From Treponema sp. (GTDB lineage Bacteria; Spirochaetota; Spirochaetia; Treponematales; Breznakiellaceae), in assembly GCA_031276615.1 (NCBI GenBank), contig JAISND010000063.1, positions 1-7,838 of the forward strand: DNA of 7,838 bases, read 5' to 3'. The notes under the pieces were generated by a model. It searched no databases, was not told where the DNA came from, and saw only the letters and a list, made by a program, of their open reading frames with translations. Every line of letters begins with the position of its first letter. Position 1 is the first letter of the stretch. This document shows, piece after piece, positions 1 through 5,858 of this stretch. The translations under genes were made by a program, and so were the position numbers.

Positions 1-155
1 ACTACCGTCCGGCCCGCCGCGTTCGGGGCGCGGTCAAATTCCCCCGCGGGCAGAATCCAGGTCAGGATTGCCGCGGCCATGATAATCGCGACAAGCAGTA
101 CAAAAACATGGGGAATCGCTATCTTCTTCCTTCCCGCCGTTTTTCCGTCAGACAT
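1..155 (-). CDS. YfcC-type anaerobic carrier, N-terminus only
   Basis: This is the start of a membrane transporter that runs off the left edge; 51 complete codons are visible. The protein opens with a short basic segment (residues 2-11), followed by a hydrophobic helix at about 13-36 and then the motif LPAGEFDR (35-42) and a GRTV stretch (48-51). A first helix ending in PAGEFDR followed by GRTVV is typical of the YfcC family (DcuC/AbgT-like anaerobic carriers for dicarboxylates or amino acids). The substrate cannot be told from this piece. The ATG at 155-153 is supported by AGGAGG at 170-165, nine bases upstream. It is read away from the 131-bp palindrome at 278-408. An AbgT-type relative is the main alternative. 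Confidence 0.75.
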   Translation of the reverse strand, partial: MSDGKTAGRKKIAIPHVFVLLVAIIMAAAILTWILPAGEFDRAPNAAGRTV

Positions 156-218
156 AATAAAATTCCTCCTTTGTTGAATGGCCGGAGCTGCCTGAAAACA
201 ATCCGGTTTTAAGCGTTT

Positions 219-224
219 ATTATA
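219..224 (-). promoter_or_regulatory. -10 box of the YfcC-type carrier gene
   Basis: The minus strand reads a perfect TATAAT at 224-219. No good -35 hexamer lies 16-18 bases upstream. The expected transcription start near 212 gives a leader of about 57 bases to the ATG at 155. CCGGTT occurs twice, at 203-208 and 230-235, on either side of the -10; this could be a regulator site or chance. Confidence 0.45.
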
Positions 225-277
225 CATGACCGGTTCCTAAAAAACCAGCGGGAAAAGAAAAAAAACGGACTAAAAAC

Positions 278-408
278 GGTGACTGACACCACAGACGTTT
301 GCTAAAAATTCAAACCAATATGCTTTGCCGCGGATGCCCCCGCCAGGCCCCTGCGCCCTGCGGTAAAACGTATTGATTTTTAAGTAAACGCTTATGGTGT
401 CAGGCACC
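278..408. repeat. 131-bp imperfect long palindrome (REP/MITE-like)
   Basis: The ends are GGTGACTGACACC (278-290) and GGTGTCAGGCACC (396-408), which are inverted copies matching at 12 of 13 positions. The match continues inward: CGTTTGCT (296-303) faces CGTTTACTT (reverse complement of 382-390), then the A-run, then CAATATGCTTTGCCGC faces CAATACGTTTTACCGC. Most differences are transitions. The arms are about 50 bases with one 6-7 base insertion in the left arm, and the loop is about 335-357. No reading frame lies inside. It begins just past the stop of the gene at 416-673, so it may also end transcription. As I recall, GGTGTCAGGCACC-type ends occur in dispersed palindromic repeats of several phyla; this was not checked. 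Confidence 0.75.
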
Positions 409-415
409 CTTTTGG

Positions 416-673
416 CTATTCTTCTTCCAGCCCCAGTTCGTCGTTGGTTTCCTGTTCCGATTCGTCCCCGCTGCCTTCGGGGGGGGCGGCCGTGGTTTCT
501 TCCTTCTTTTTTTTCACTTTGGAGGGGAGTGATGAAATAAAACGGGGGCGGTGATAAAGGCGGCCCACATAGGTGACAAGAAAAAGATAAAGAACGACGA
601 CGATGGTCACCGCGATAACCTGCCAGGAAGTGATTACCCCGAAAAGCAGTGACAGCAATTCCTTTGAAAACAT
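416..673 (-). CDS. Small single-pass membrane protein, function unknown
   Basis: An 85-residue protein not recognised as a named family. One long hydrophobic helix spans about residues 8-35, preceded by a short N-terminus. A basic patch follows (R38-K57, ending in a KKKK run), which predicts a cytoplasmic C-terminal side. The last 27 residues are strongly acidic and probably disordered, ending in three glutamates. This basic-then-acidic tail after one anchor suggests a scaffold or protein-protein contact role, but no function can be assigned. The ATG at 673-671 has no clear Shine-Dalgarno sequence, which lowers confidence in the start. The gene lies 104 bp downstream of the HAD gene on the same strand, with no visible promoter or terminator between, so it may be the last gene of that transcript. 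The 131-bp palindrome begins 7 bp past its TAG. Confidence 0.6.
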   Translation of the reverse strand: MFSKELLSLLFGVITSWQVIAVTIVVVLYLFLVTYVGRLYHRPRFISSLPSKVKKKKEETTAAPPEGSGDESEQETNDELGLEEE

Positions 674-777
674 CGTTTTTTAATCATCGGCGTTTTCCGG
701 CAAAAACAAAAGGACAGGCAAAAACGGACAGGGAAGAACCGGGGTACGGGCACGGCGGGTCTGGCGCCGCCGCGGAG

Positions 778-1731
778 TCAGCACAACCCAACCAGTTCCC
801 CAAGTTCCCGGACTATGGCCGCGGGCCGCAGGTTCCGCAGCCGGGGGTTGTCCTCCCTGAGCCGCAGGGAACGGCCGTCCCCGGCGAACAGTACGCCCCG
901 GAAACCGGCCGCGGCCGCGCCGGATATGTCCGAAAGCATGTCGTTCCCGACAAAAAGACAGGCCCCGGGATCAATGCCCCGCGCCTCAAGGCGCCCGGCC
1001 GCCGCGCCGAAGAGCCGCGGGGATGGCTTGGCCTCTCCCCGTTCAAAGGACCAGATGATCAGTTCGCTGTCAAAACCGAGTTCTTCGGCCGGGGCGCCGA
1101 AGAAGGCTTCAAAAAGGAGGGGCGTGAAAAACTGGGCGTTGGAAATGATGCCAAGGACACAGCCTGCCTCCTTCAGGGCCCTTATGGTTTCCGCGGCGCC
1201 CGGCATGGGGGATACGGGATTTGCCGCAAGTTCATAGCGGAGGGCAAGTTCCCTGCCCGCCCGCGTGGCCGCCGCGCCGGAAGCGCGATCCGCCGCCCGT
1301 TCCCGCAAAAAATCCGTCCAGATTTCATCCGCCCGTACTTCGGGCCATTGGGTCCTGCCGGCGGCCTCCCGGTGAATCGCGGCAACCCGGCCGCGGAAAT
1401 ACGCGCGCAGGCCCTCGCCGGAAAGGCCGGGCGCGGCGCCGGACGCCGGCGGGGACGCGGCGGCCCCGGAAAGTTCCCGCGCCAGCGCATCCAGGGCGGC
1501 CCTGTCCGGGGAGCCTTCCAGGCTGATGTCGCCGGCGGCGGAACAGAAAAGAGTGCCGTAAACATCGAAAAGGCAGGCCCGGACAGGGCCGGCGCGGCGC
1601 GGGACAGCGCTTCCACCGGGAAGGAATTCTTCCCAGCCGGGCGGCAGAGGCCCCGCCGGAAGGGGTTTTAACCCGCCTGACCCGGCCTCGCGGATAAGGG
1701 CGACAAGCCGGCGGCGTTCCGCTTCATCCAT
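778..1731 (-). CDS. HAD-superfamily hydrolase (subfamily I, DxY type)
   Basis: A 317-residue cytosolic hydrolase with all four HAD motifs: motif I FDVYGTL (nucleophile D56), motif II IISN (S197), motif III lysine in GEAKPSP (K235), and motif IV VGNDMLSD (D264, D268). About 130 residues between motifs I and II form a helical C1-type cap. The first 48 residues are an extension not usual in the family. The residue two after the nucleophile is Tyr58, as in haloacid dehalogenases, where most HAD phosphatases have Asp; a plain phosphatase role is therefore less certain than the neighbourhood suggests. The ATG lies inside the end of the glycosyltransferase gene (overlap ATGGATGA, 1731-1724), which predicts translational coupling and a shared pathway. 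The coding sequence is very G+C-rich. The substrate is unknown. Confidence 0.85.
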   Translation of the reverse strand: MDEAERRRLVALIREAGSGGLKPLPAGPLPPGWEEFLPGGSAVPRRAGPVRACLFDVYGTLFCSAAGDISLEGSPDRAALDALARELSGAAASPPASGAAPGLSGEGLRAYFRGRVAAIHREAAGRTQWPEVRADEIWTDFLRERAADRASGAAATRAGRELALRYELAANPVSPMPGAAETIRALKEAGCVLGIISNAQFFTPLLFEAFFGAPAEELGFDSELIIWSFERGEAKPSPRLFGAAAGRLEARGIDPGACLFVGNDMLSDISGAAAAGFRGVLFAGDGRSLRLREDNPRLRNLRPAAIVRELGELVGLC

Positions 1732-3172
1732 AACTCATACCGACAAGGGAAAGGCGCAGGGGGTCAAGGTAGAGATCCAGAAGGGTGGGCTTCAGGATTT
1801 TCTGTTTTACCGGATCTTCCATAACGGATCGATAAATTTCAAGCAGGATCTTTACAATCCTTTCCCTGCCGTATTTTTCGGCAATTACTTTCCGGTTGGC
1901 TTCTATCAGGCCTTCATCGGCTTCGTAGTCCCCAAGCCGTTCCAGAAAGGGGTTGGCCCGGACAACATCGCGCCTTACGGTCGGGTTCGCATCAATAACG
2001 CGGATAATCGATTCCTGAATTTCCTCGTCAAGACGCCCGAAATCCACCGAGGAGCGGTCACCGAGATCATCCGTTATCATCTGCTTAAGGTGCGGCGGCG
2101 CTTCCATCCCGAAGGATCGGTAGATGCCTTTCATGGCGTCTTCCATTTTTTTTCTGAGGCCGCCGGTAAAGATATAGTCCGATGGAATTTCCAGGGACGA
2201 ATAAAGGCCGTCAAAGCGCAGGCCATCCTCCTCAAAGTCCCGGCACACGTAGTCGATACGCCGGCCTACAAGCCCCCGCCCCGCTGTCCAGGGTTCAAGA
2301 AAGGAAAAACCGAAGCCCTCCTTGACCGAGGTACTGAGGGCGCAGACCGCGCTGCCCAGAAGCTCCGGCAGGCTGTACTTCAGCCCCAGCTCAAATTCTA
2401 CCGGCAGGCCAAGCTCCGCCGCAAAATCAACCCAGCGCCGGTAATGGGCGGCATCCTTTTCCGAAGGCGGCAGGGTAAAGGCCACCGTTCTTCCCGACGG
2501 GATAAAGACGGAAAGGAGCAGAGCCTCGCCGATGTTCTTGCGCCTGATTGCCCGTACCGGATACAGGTAGCGGATACGCTCCGGAGAAGGCAGGGCCTTG
2601 AGGGGGGACACTTCATTGGGAATAAGGTGCAACCCTTCGCCGCGAAGGCCCGCGTGGTGAAGGTAAAAATAATCCCGTGAGTTGATCACCCCATAGTGGC
2701 AGTTTTCCGGATATTCGGCGCCGCCCATATAAACGTCGGGCCTGAAATCCTCGGCCAGATCGTGGTTTTGCAGGAAGAGCCGTATTCCGCGCCCAAGAAG
2801 AATTTTAAGGGCGGGAATAAGCAGGCGGTTTTTCTGAATGAGGGGATTGTGTACATGGACGACATCGGCCGCTTCACCCCAACGCTCTTCCATTGCGCGG
2901 AGGATCGCCAGGGCAAGGGCCTCCGCGCGCTTTTCCGCGCTCGCGGAGGCCGCATTTTCCGCCGGAGCCGCGTGTTCCGCGGGGAACTGACCCGGCCTGT
3001 CATAGCTCAGGGCTTCGACCAGGGTGAAGGGGAAGCCCGGATCCTTTTCCGGCGCTTCTCCGGCGAGAAGCAGCAGCTCCACTCCGGCCTGGGCCAGCGC
3101 CCCGGCCTGGTTAAGGAGTACGGAAGTAACCCCGCCCCTCCTCAGATGGTAATGAACCAGGACAATTCTCAA
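1724..3172 (-). CDS. GT-B glycosyltransferase (GT4-like)
   Basis: A 482-residue retaining-type GT-B glycosyltransferase that should transfer a sugar from a nucleotide-sugar donor. The N-terminal Rossmann domain starts IVLVHYHLRRGGVTSV (3-18), with the glycine-rich acceptor-side loop at 13-14; VVHVHNP lies at 104-110 and QNHD at 135-138. The donor domain begins near 203 with a basic RAIRRKN segment (207-213) that would contact the donor phosphates, and carries the EX7E signature from E285 to E293 in EGFGFSFLE. About 140 residues beyond this (340-482) form a helical extension longer than in typical GT4 enzymes. No signal peptide or membrane segment is seen. The acceptor is unknown. The start is TTG at 3172, chosen because AAAGGG sits seven bases upstream and the protein then begins at the first beta-strand. 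It is the first gene of the pair with the HAD hydrolase. Confidence 0.85.
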   Translation of the reverse strand: MRIVLVHYHLRRGGVTSVLLNQAGALAQAGVELLLLAGEAPEKDPGFPFTLVEALSYDRPGQFPAEHAAPAENAASASAEKRAEALALAILRAMEERWGEAADVVHVHNPLIQKNRLLIPALKILLGRGIRLFLQNHDLAEDFRPDVYMGGAEYPENCHYGVINSRDYFYLHHAGLRGEGLHLIPNEVSPLKALPSPERIRYLYPVRAIRRKNIGEALLLSVFIPSGRTVAFTLPPSEKDAAHYRRWVDFAAELGLPVEFELGLKYSLPELLGSAVCALSTSVKEGFGFSFLEPWTAGRGLVGRRIDYVCRDFEEDGLRFDGLYSSLEIPSDYIFTGGLRKKMEDAMKGIYRSFGMEAPPHLKQMITDDLGDRSSVDFGRLDEEIQESIIRVIDANPTVRRDVVRANPFLERLGDYEADEGLIEANRKVIAEKYGRERIVKILLEIYRSVMEDPVKQKILKPTLLDLYLDPLRLSLVGMSYG

Positions 3173-3179
3173 TTTTCAG

Positions 3180-3185
3180 CCCTTT
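3180..3185 (-). promoter_or_regulatory. Ribosome binding site deciding the TTG start
   Basis: AAAGGG on the minus strand, seven bases before TTG at 3172-3170. It supports this rare start codon for the glycosyltransferase; no upstream in-frame ATG competes. Confidence 0.6.
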
Positions 3186-3221
3186 CGGTAAAAATTCAAG
3201 AAAACCATTTGCAACAGATCT

Positions 3222-3251
3222 ATAATCTTGAACATACCTGCCTGTTGTCAA
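3222..3251 (-). promoter_or_regulatory. Sigma-70-type promoter of the glycosyltransferase/HAD unit
   Basis: The minus strand shows a perfect -35 TTGACA at 3251-3246, an 18-base spacer, and GATTAT at 3227-3222 (4 of 6 consensus). The predicted start near 3214 gives a leader of about 40 bases. It lies in the 211-bp gap between yhhQ and the glycosyltransferase gene. The rest of that gap holds a pyrimidine-rich tract (minus strand, about 3340-3304) and no convincing terminator for yhhQ. Confidence 0.55.
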
Positions 3252-3383
3252 GCCTACAATTCCCGGTTGTAACTATTCAGCCGGTTTCACTTGACACAAA
3301 TTTAGTTGAAAGGTAAAAGAAACAAGGGAAGGGAAAGGGCTATTACTGCGAAGTACCCGGCGAGTGGTAAATTCCGGTGAGCC

Positions 3384-4157
3384 TCATGTATTCCGGCAAA
3401 TTTTTCCAGATGGCCGGAAAAAAGGATTGTACCTAAGGCCCCTGTCATAAACATCAATGCCTTCGCCTTTTTTAAGAAAGTGAACCGCCGCGTAGGTAAG
3501 GGGGGTCATAAACACCTCAATGGCGCATTTCAGAAAATAGTTGGTCAGCGTCAGGCTGAGAAAAAGCTCCCAGCCGAACACGCCGGTAAGGCTTGCGATA
3601 AAAACAAAGACCAGGCTGTCAAGCAATTCACCCGCCAGGGTCGAGCCGATGGTACGTACCCAGAGCAGCTTCCCCCCCATAAGCACCTTAAGCCGCGAAA
3701 GGATAACCGAGTTTGAAAATTCCCCTGCCCAGTAGCCCAGGAGACTCGCCAGGGCAATGCCCCCGGTACTCATTCCGCCCAGGATAGCGTCATAGGCGGC
3801 GCTGCCGGCGTATTCTTCCCAGCCGGGATCCGCGGGCAGGGCGCGGAGCAGCAGAAACACAAGCGAGCTTAAAACCAGGGCGGCGAAGCCCGTCCAGATT
3901 ACCCGCCGGGAAGCGCGGAATCCGTAAACCTCGGTGAGTATATCCCCAAACACATAAGACAGCGGAAAGAGCAGGGTACCGCCGTCAAAGGCCAGGGGGA
4001 CCGTCAGGGAGCCTGGAAACCTGATGGAGAAGCCAAGATCAACGATCTTCGCGGATGAAGCCACGTTGCTTACCACAAGAACCGTCACGAAAAAAGCCAT
4101 GACGATGTCGAGAAATCTGAAATGCGGAATTTCAGCCTGATGGGCGGAAGAAGGCAT
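3384..4157 (-). CDS. yhhQ: Queuosine precursor transporter, YhhQ/VUT family
   Basis: A 257-residue inner-membrane protein of the YhhQ family (formerly VUT_1/DUF165), which takes up queuosine precursors (preQ0, preQ1 or queuine, depending on the organism) for tRNA wobble-base modification. Several hydrophobic helices are visible, starting at about 16-34. Family motifs are intact: FPLSYVFGDILTEVYGF (64-80), AGEFSNSVILSRLK (144-157), RTIGSTLAGELLDSLVF (168-184) and KCAIEVFMTPLTY (210-222). The length is slightly above the usual 220-240 residues because of a polar N-terminus and a short C-terminal tail. The ATG at 4157 has AAGGAG at 4170-4165, six to seven bases upstream. No queuosine synthesis gene is in the window, which fits a salvage role. 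The upstream region carries a cluster of palindromes (4211-4266) that may govern expression; no preQ1 riboswitch is recognisable. Confidence 0.93.
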   Translation of the reverse strand: MPSSAHQAEIPHFRFLDIVMAFFVTVLVVSNVASSAKIVDLGFSIRFPGSLTVPLAFDGGTLLFPLSYVFGDILTEVYGFRASRRVIWTGFAALVLSSLVFLLLRALPADPGWEEYAGSAAYDAILGGMSTGGIALASLLGYWAGEFSNSVILSRLKVLMGGKLLWVRTIGSTLAGELLDSLVFVFIASLTGVFGWELFLSLTLTNYFLKCAIEVFMTPLTYAAVHFLKKGEGIDVYDRGLRYNPFFRPSGKICRNT

Positions 4158-4210
4158 GGAAAACTCCTTGTTCTGGCAAGGCAGGTGAGCCGGGCTGCCG
4201 CGGCGGCGTT

Positions 4211-4234
4211 TCCCTGCCGCAGGGAATTATTCCC
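4211..4234. promoter_or_regulatory. Two overlapping palindromes in the yhhQ leader
   Basis: TCCCTGC-C-GCAGGGA (4211-4225) and GGGAAT-T-ATTCCC (4222-4234) are both perfect inverted repeats and share four bases (GGGA at 4222-4225). In a minus-strand transcript they would form two short hairpins that cannot both exist, an attenuator-like arrangement, if a yhhQ transcript starts upstream. A DNA-binding site is the other reading. Confidence 0.45.
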
Positions 4235-4236
4235 GA

Positions 4237-4266
4237 ACATTCCGCGAATGTACATTCTGCGAATGT
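4237..4266. promoter_or_regulatory. Tandem 15-bp operator-like palindromes upstream of yhhQ
   Basis: ACATTC-CGC-GAATGT (4237-4251) is followed with no gap by ACATTC-TGC-GAATGT (4252-4266). The two units match at 14 of 15 positions and each is a six-base dyad around a three-base centre. They lie 80-110 bases before the yhhQ ATG. Two adjacent dyads of this size are typical of paired repressor sites, but no regulator is identified. From 4267 to 4384 I see no gene, promoter or recognisable repeat. Confidence 0.5.
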
Positions 4267-4384
4267 CTGGAATTACCGATTGGGTGTACAGGACGCGAAA
4301 ATTCAGAATCACCGGAGCGCATAACGCGCCCCGGCGGTTAACATTTGAACTGTTCACCAACCCGGTTGGCTGCCGGCATCCGTT

Positions 4385-4628
4385 TCAAACCGGATCCGCC
4401 GCCGGAAACGCCTCATACAGCGACGACACGGTATGCGTGTTCAGATTGTCCATCACCAGTACCACCTTTCCCGCCCGCGGATACTGTTCCCTCACTATCG
4501 ACTTCACTTCCCGCGCCCGGTCCTTCCCCATCCTTTGCCGGGACGCGGATACATACCGTCTGCCCCCCCAGAGGCTCGACAAACATAAAAACACTGCACG
4601 TCCCTTTGCGGATATATTCGTAAGTAAA
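4385..4628 (-). pseudogene. IS630-family transposase remnant
   Basis: About 80 residues from the middle of an IS630-type DDE transposase. The first segment, EYIRKGTCSVFMFVEPLGG, is read from GAA at 4619; the second, RRYVSASRQR onward to VVLVMDNLNTHTVSSLYEAF, is in another frame. The shift falls in a run of seven G (minus strand; C at 4563-4569), and six G would restore one frame. MDNLNTH carries the second catalytic Asp of the DDE triad. The first Asp, the catalytic Glu and both protein ends are missing, and the frame stops at 4385 soon after the EAFPA motif. No terminal inverted repeats or target duplication are visible. The remnant starts only about 12-16 bases past the pspA stop. It should be inactive. 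Confidence 0.85.
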
Positions 4629-4640
4629 CGCCTGCGGACT

Positions 4641-5336
4641 TCAGTCCGGTTTCTCCGGCAGGGCCTTCATCTTTTCCTTGAGTTCCATGAGCAGCATGTC
4701 CGCGGAGCTGTCGGATTTTTCCAGCTCCGCAAAGCGTTTGTCGAGGCTTGCGTTGCTGCTGAGGTCCTCAAGTTCTTTGGCGGCGTCGGCCTGGGCTTCC
4801 ATCTGGTCTACTTTGGCCGCCATGCGGTCAAAAGCGTCGAAGGCGCTGCGGTTACCGGCAACGCTGGAGATGGTGCTCTGTATTTTCTGCTGGGCTTCGG
4901 CCCGCTTTGCCCTGGCGATGAGAAGATTTTTCTTCCGCTGGGCCTCTTCTATCTTGTTTTGCAGTTCCCGGAGGCTTTCCTTGAGCTGATCCACCGAATT
5001 TTTCTGGGCTTCCCACTGTTTCTGGCATTCCTGGGCGGCCCTGTCGTATTCCTGCTTGCGGAGCAGGGCTTCCCTGGCAAGGTCGTCTTTCCCCGCCTTA
5101 ACCGCCAGCATGGCCTTCCGCTCCCATTCCCGCGACTGACCGGACTGGTTGTCCCTTTCCCGTTCCAGCTTTTTTTCATCCGCAATGGCCAGAGCGACGG
5201 CCTTTTTGGATTCGATGAGCTGCTCATTCATATCGATGATGAGCTGATTCAGCATTTTTTCCGGCTTTTCAGCCTTGCTGATCATATCGTTTATATTGGA
5301 AGAAACAACAGTCTTTATTCTTGAAAAAATTCCCAC
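4641..5336 (-). CDS. pspA: PspA/IM30 (ESCRT-III-like) membrane-protecting protein
   Basis: A 231-residue protein of the PspA/Vipp1 family, which binds stressed inner membranes and polymerises on them to keep the proton barrier. The N-terminal 22 residues form the usual amphipathic helix (GIFSRIKTVVSSNIND), followed by the family segment KAEKPEKMLNQLI (21-33). Long charged coiled-coil helices extend to about residue 190, and a final helix (MLLMELKEKMKAL) closes the protein; length and ends are normal. The start is GTG at 5336, with GGGGAGG seven bases upstream. It follows the YbjN-like gene by 31 bp, so the two are probably one transcript. No PspB, PspC or PspF gene is present, so control must differ from that of E. 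coli. The IS630 remnant lies directly downstream. An intact hairpin plus U-tract terminator is not visible. Confidence 0.95.
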   Translation of the reverse strand: MGIFSRIKTVVSSNINDMISKAEKPEKMLNQLIIDMNEQLIESKKAVALAIADEKKLERERDNQSGQSREWERKAMLAVKAGKDDLAREALLRKQEYDRAAQECQKQWEAQKNSVDQLKESLRELQNKIEEAQRKKNLLIARAKRAEAQQKIQSTISSVAGNRSAFDAFDRMAAKVDQMEAQADAAKELEDLSSNASLDKRFAELEKSDSSADMLLMELKEKMKALPEKPD

Positions 5337-5343
5337 TTTTCAA

Positions 5344-5350
5344 CCTCCCC
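5344..5350 (-). promoter_or_regulatory. Strong ribosome binding site deciding the pspA GTG start
   Basis: GGGGAGG on the minus strand, seven bases before the GTG at 5336-5334. It fixes the non-ATG start, which also gives the conserved MGIFSR N-terminus. Confidence 0.75.
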
Positions 5351-5367
5351 GAGGCAAGTCCGCCGCC

Positions 5368-5745
5368 CTATTTTCTGTATTTTGAAAGAACCGGATAATG
5401 CTGGGTCAGAGCCAGGCTGAAGGCGTCCAGGGTAGCGCGGAATTCCCCGTAATCCATGGTATCGTATTCCAGGGTATCAATAAGCACAACCTTTCCGTCC
5501 TCAAGCGCATAGGCGCCGTGAACCAGTTCCCTGGCGTTGAGTTCCAGCAGTTTTGCGTAGAATTCCAGGGGATTCCCGCCGGGGGCGTCCATCACCACCA
5601 CCCTGACAATAACCAGGGGTTCCGCCAGCATTACCGCTACCCCGCGCAGGCTGTGCTCTTCATCGTCAATAAGCCAGAGATTCTGCTCCACCTGCTGATA
5701 GGTGTACATCAGGTCAATGAGATACTGTTCGATTTTATTTTCCAT
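5368..5745 (-). CDS. YbjN-like / type III chaperone-fold protein
   Basis: A 125-residue acidic cytosolic protein. The order is an N-terminal helix (3-17), beta-strands with LIDDEEHSLRGVAVML (25-40) and LVIVRVVVMDAP (44-55), a helix around LEFYAKLLELNARELVHGAYALEDGKVVLID (61-91), then a long C-terminal helix (100-116). The LLELN...GAYALEDGKV pattern fits the YbjN/type III secretion-chaperone fold, whose members tend to bind partner proteins rather than catalyse reactions. I judge the family from pattern, not from a search. The ATG at 5745 is preceded by AAAAGGGG (5759-5752). It lies 31 bp upstream of pspA and 113 bp downstream of the STAS gene on the same strand, so it is a candidate PspA partner. 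No catalytic motif, signal peptide or membrane segment is seen. Confidence 0.75.
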   Translation of the reverse strand: MENKIEQYLIDLMYTYQQVEQNLWLIDDEEHSLRGVAVMLAEPLVIVRVVVMDAPGGNPLEFYAKLLELNARELVHGAYALEDGKVVLIDTLEYDTMDYGEFRATLDAFSLALTQHYPVLSKYRK

Positions 5746-5771
5746 GAATTACCCCTTTTGGCACAGCAAAC

Positions 5772-5788
5772 CAGCCGGGCGCCGGCTG
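5772..5788. repeat. GC-rich hairpin before the YbjN-like gene
   Basis: CAGCCGG (5772-5778) and CCGGCTG (5782-5788) form seven paired bases around GCG. It lies in the 113-bp gap after the STAS gene, about a dozen bases before the AAAAGGGG ribosome site. No U-run follows on the minus strand, so it is not a standard terminator; it could tune processing or translation between the two genes. Confidence 0.4.
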
Positions 5789-5858
5789 CCGTGCAATACG
5801 TGACAAAATCGCGCATCAACCGGTTCCGGCAGATCGGTTTTGGAAAAACAGGGAACGT

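Noticed and set aside
649..1671. 340-codon open frame on the + strand opposite the HAD gene
   Set aside because: It is antisense to a gene with four intact HAD motifs, is rich in Gly, Arg and Pro as expected from G+C-rich antisense frames, and has no ribosome site or family resemblance.
3291..3312. TTGACA with a 17-base spacer and TAAAAG on the + strand
   Set aside because: It matches a promoter but points into the 3' end of yhhQ with no + strand gene following; an antisense transcript is possible but not supported.
4158..4236. preQ1 riboswitch in front of yhhQ
   Set aside because: No recognisable preQ1-I or preQ1-II core or pseudoknot tail was found next to the ribosome site; only palindromes are visible.
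4085..4360. 91-codon open frame on the - strand overlapping the start of yhhQ
   Set aside because: It reads through the tandem palindromes, giving a repeated RRMYIRGMF-like peptide, has no recognised domain, and overlaps yhhQ in another frame.
4621..4631. TAAGTAAACGC shared with 381-391 in the 131-bp palindrome
   Set aside because: Several 11-base matches are expected by chance in a window this long, and the flanks do not match; in the IS remnant these bases are at the edge of the transposase homology.
4635..4648. Perfect CGGACT-TC-AGTCCG hairpin across the pspA stop codon as a terminator
   Set aside because: The loop is only two bases, the stem overlaps the coding end and no proper U-run follows on the minus strand.
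4122..5324. 400-codon open frame on the + strand opposite pspA and the IS remnant
   Set aside because: It runs antisense through the pspA coding region and the transposase fragment; the Phe/Leu-rich composition mirrors pspA codons and no domain is recognisable.
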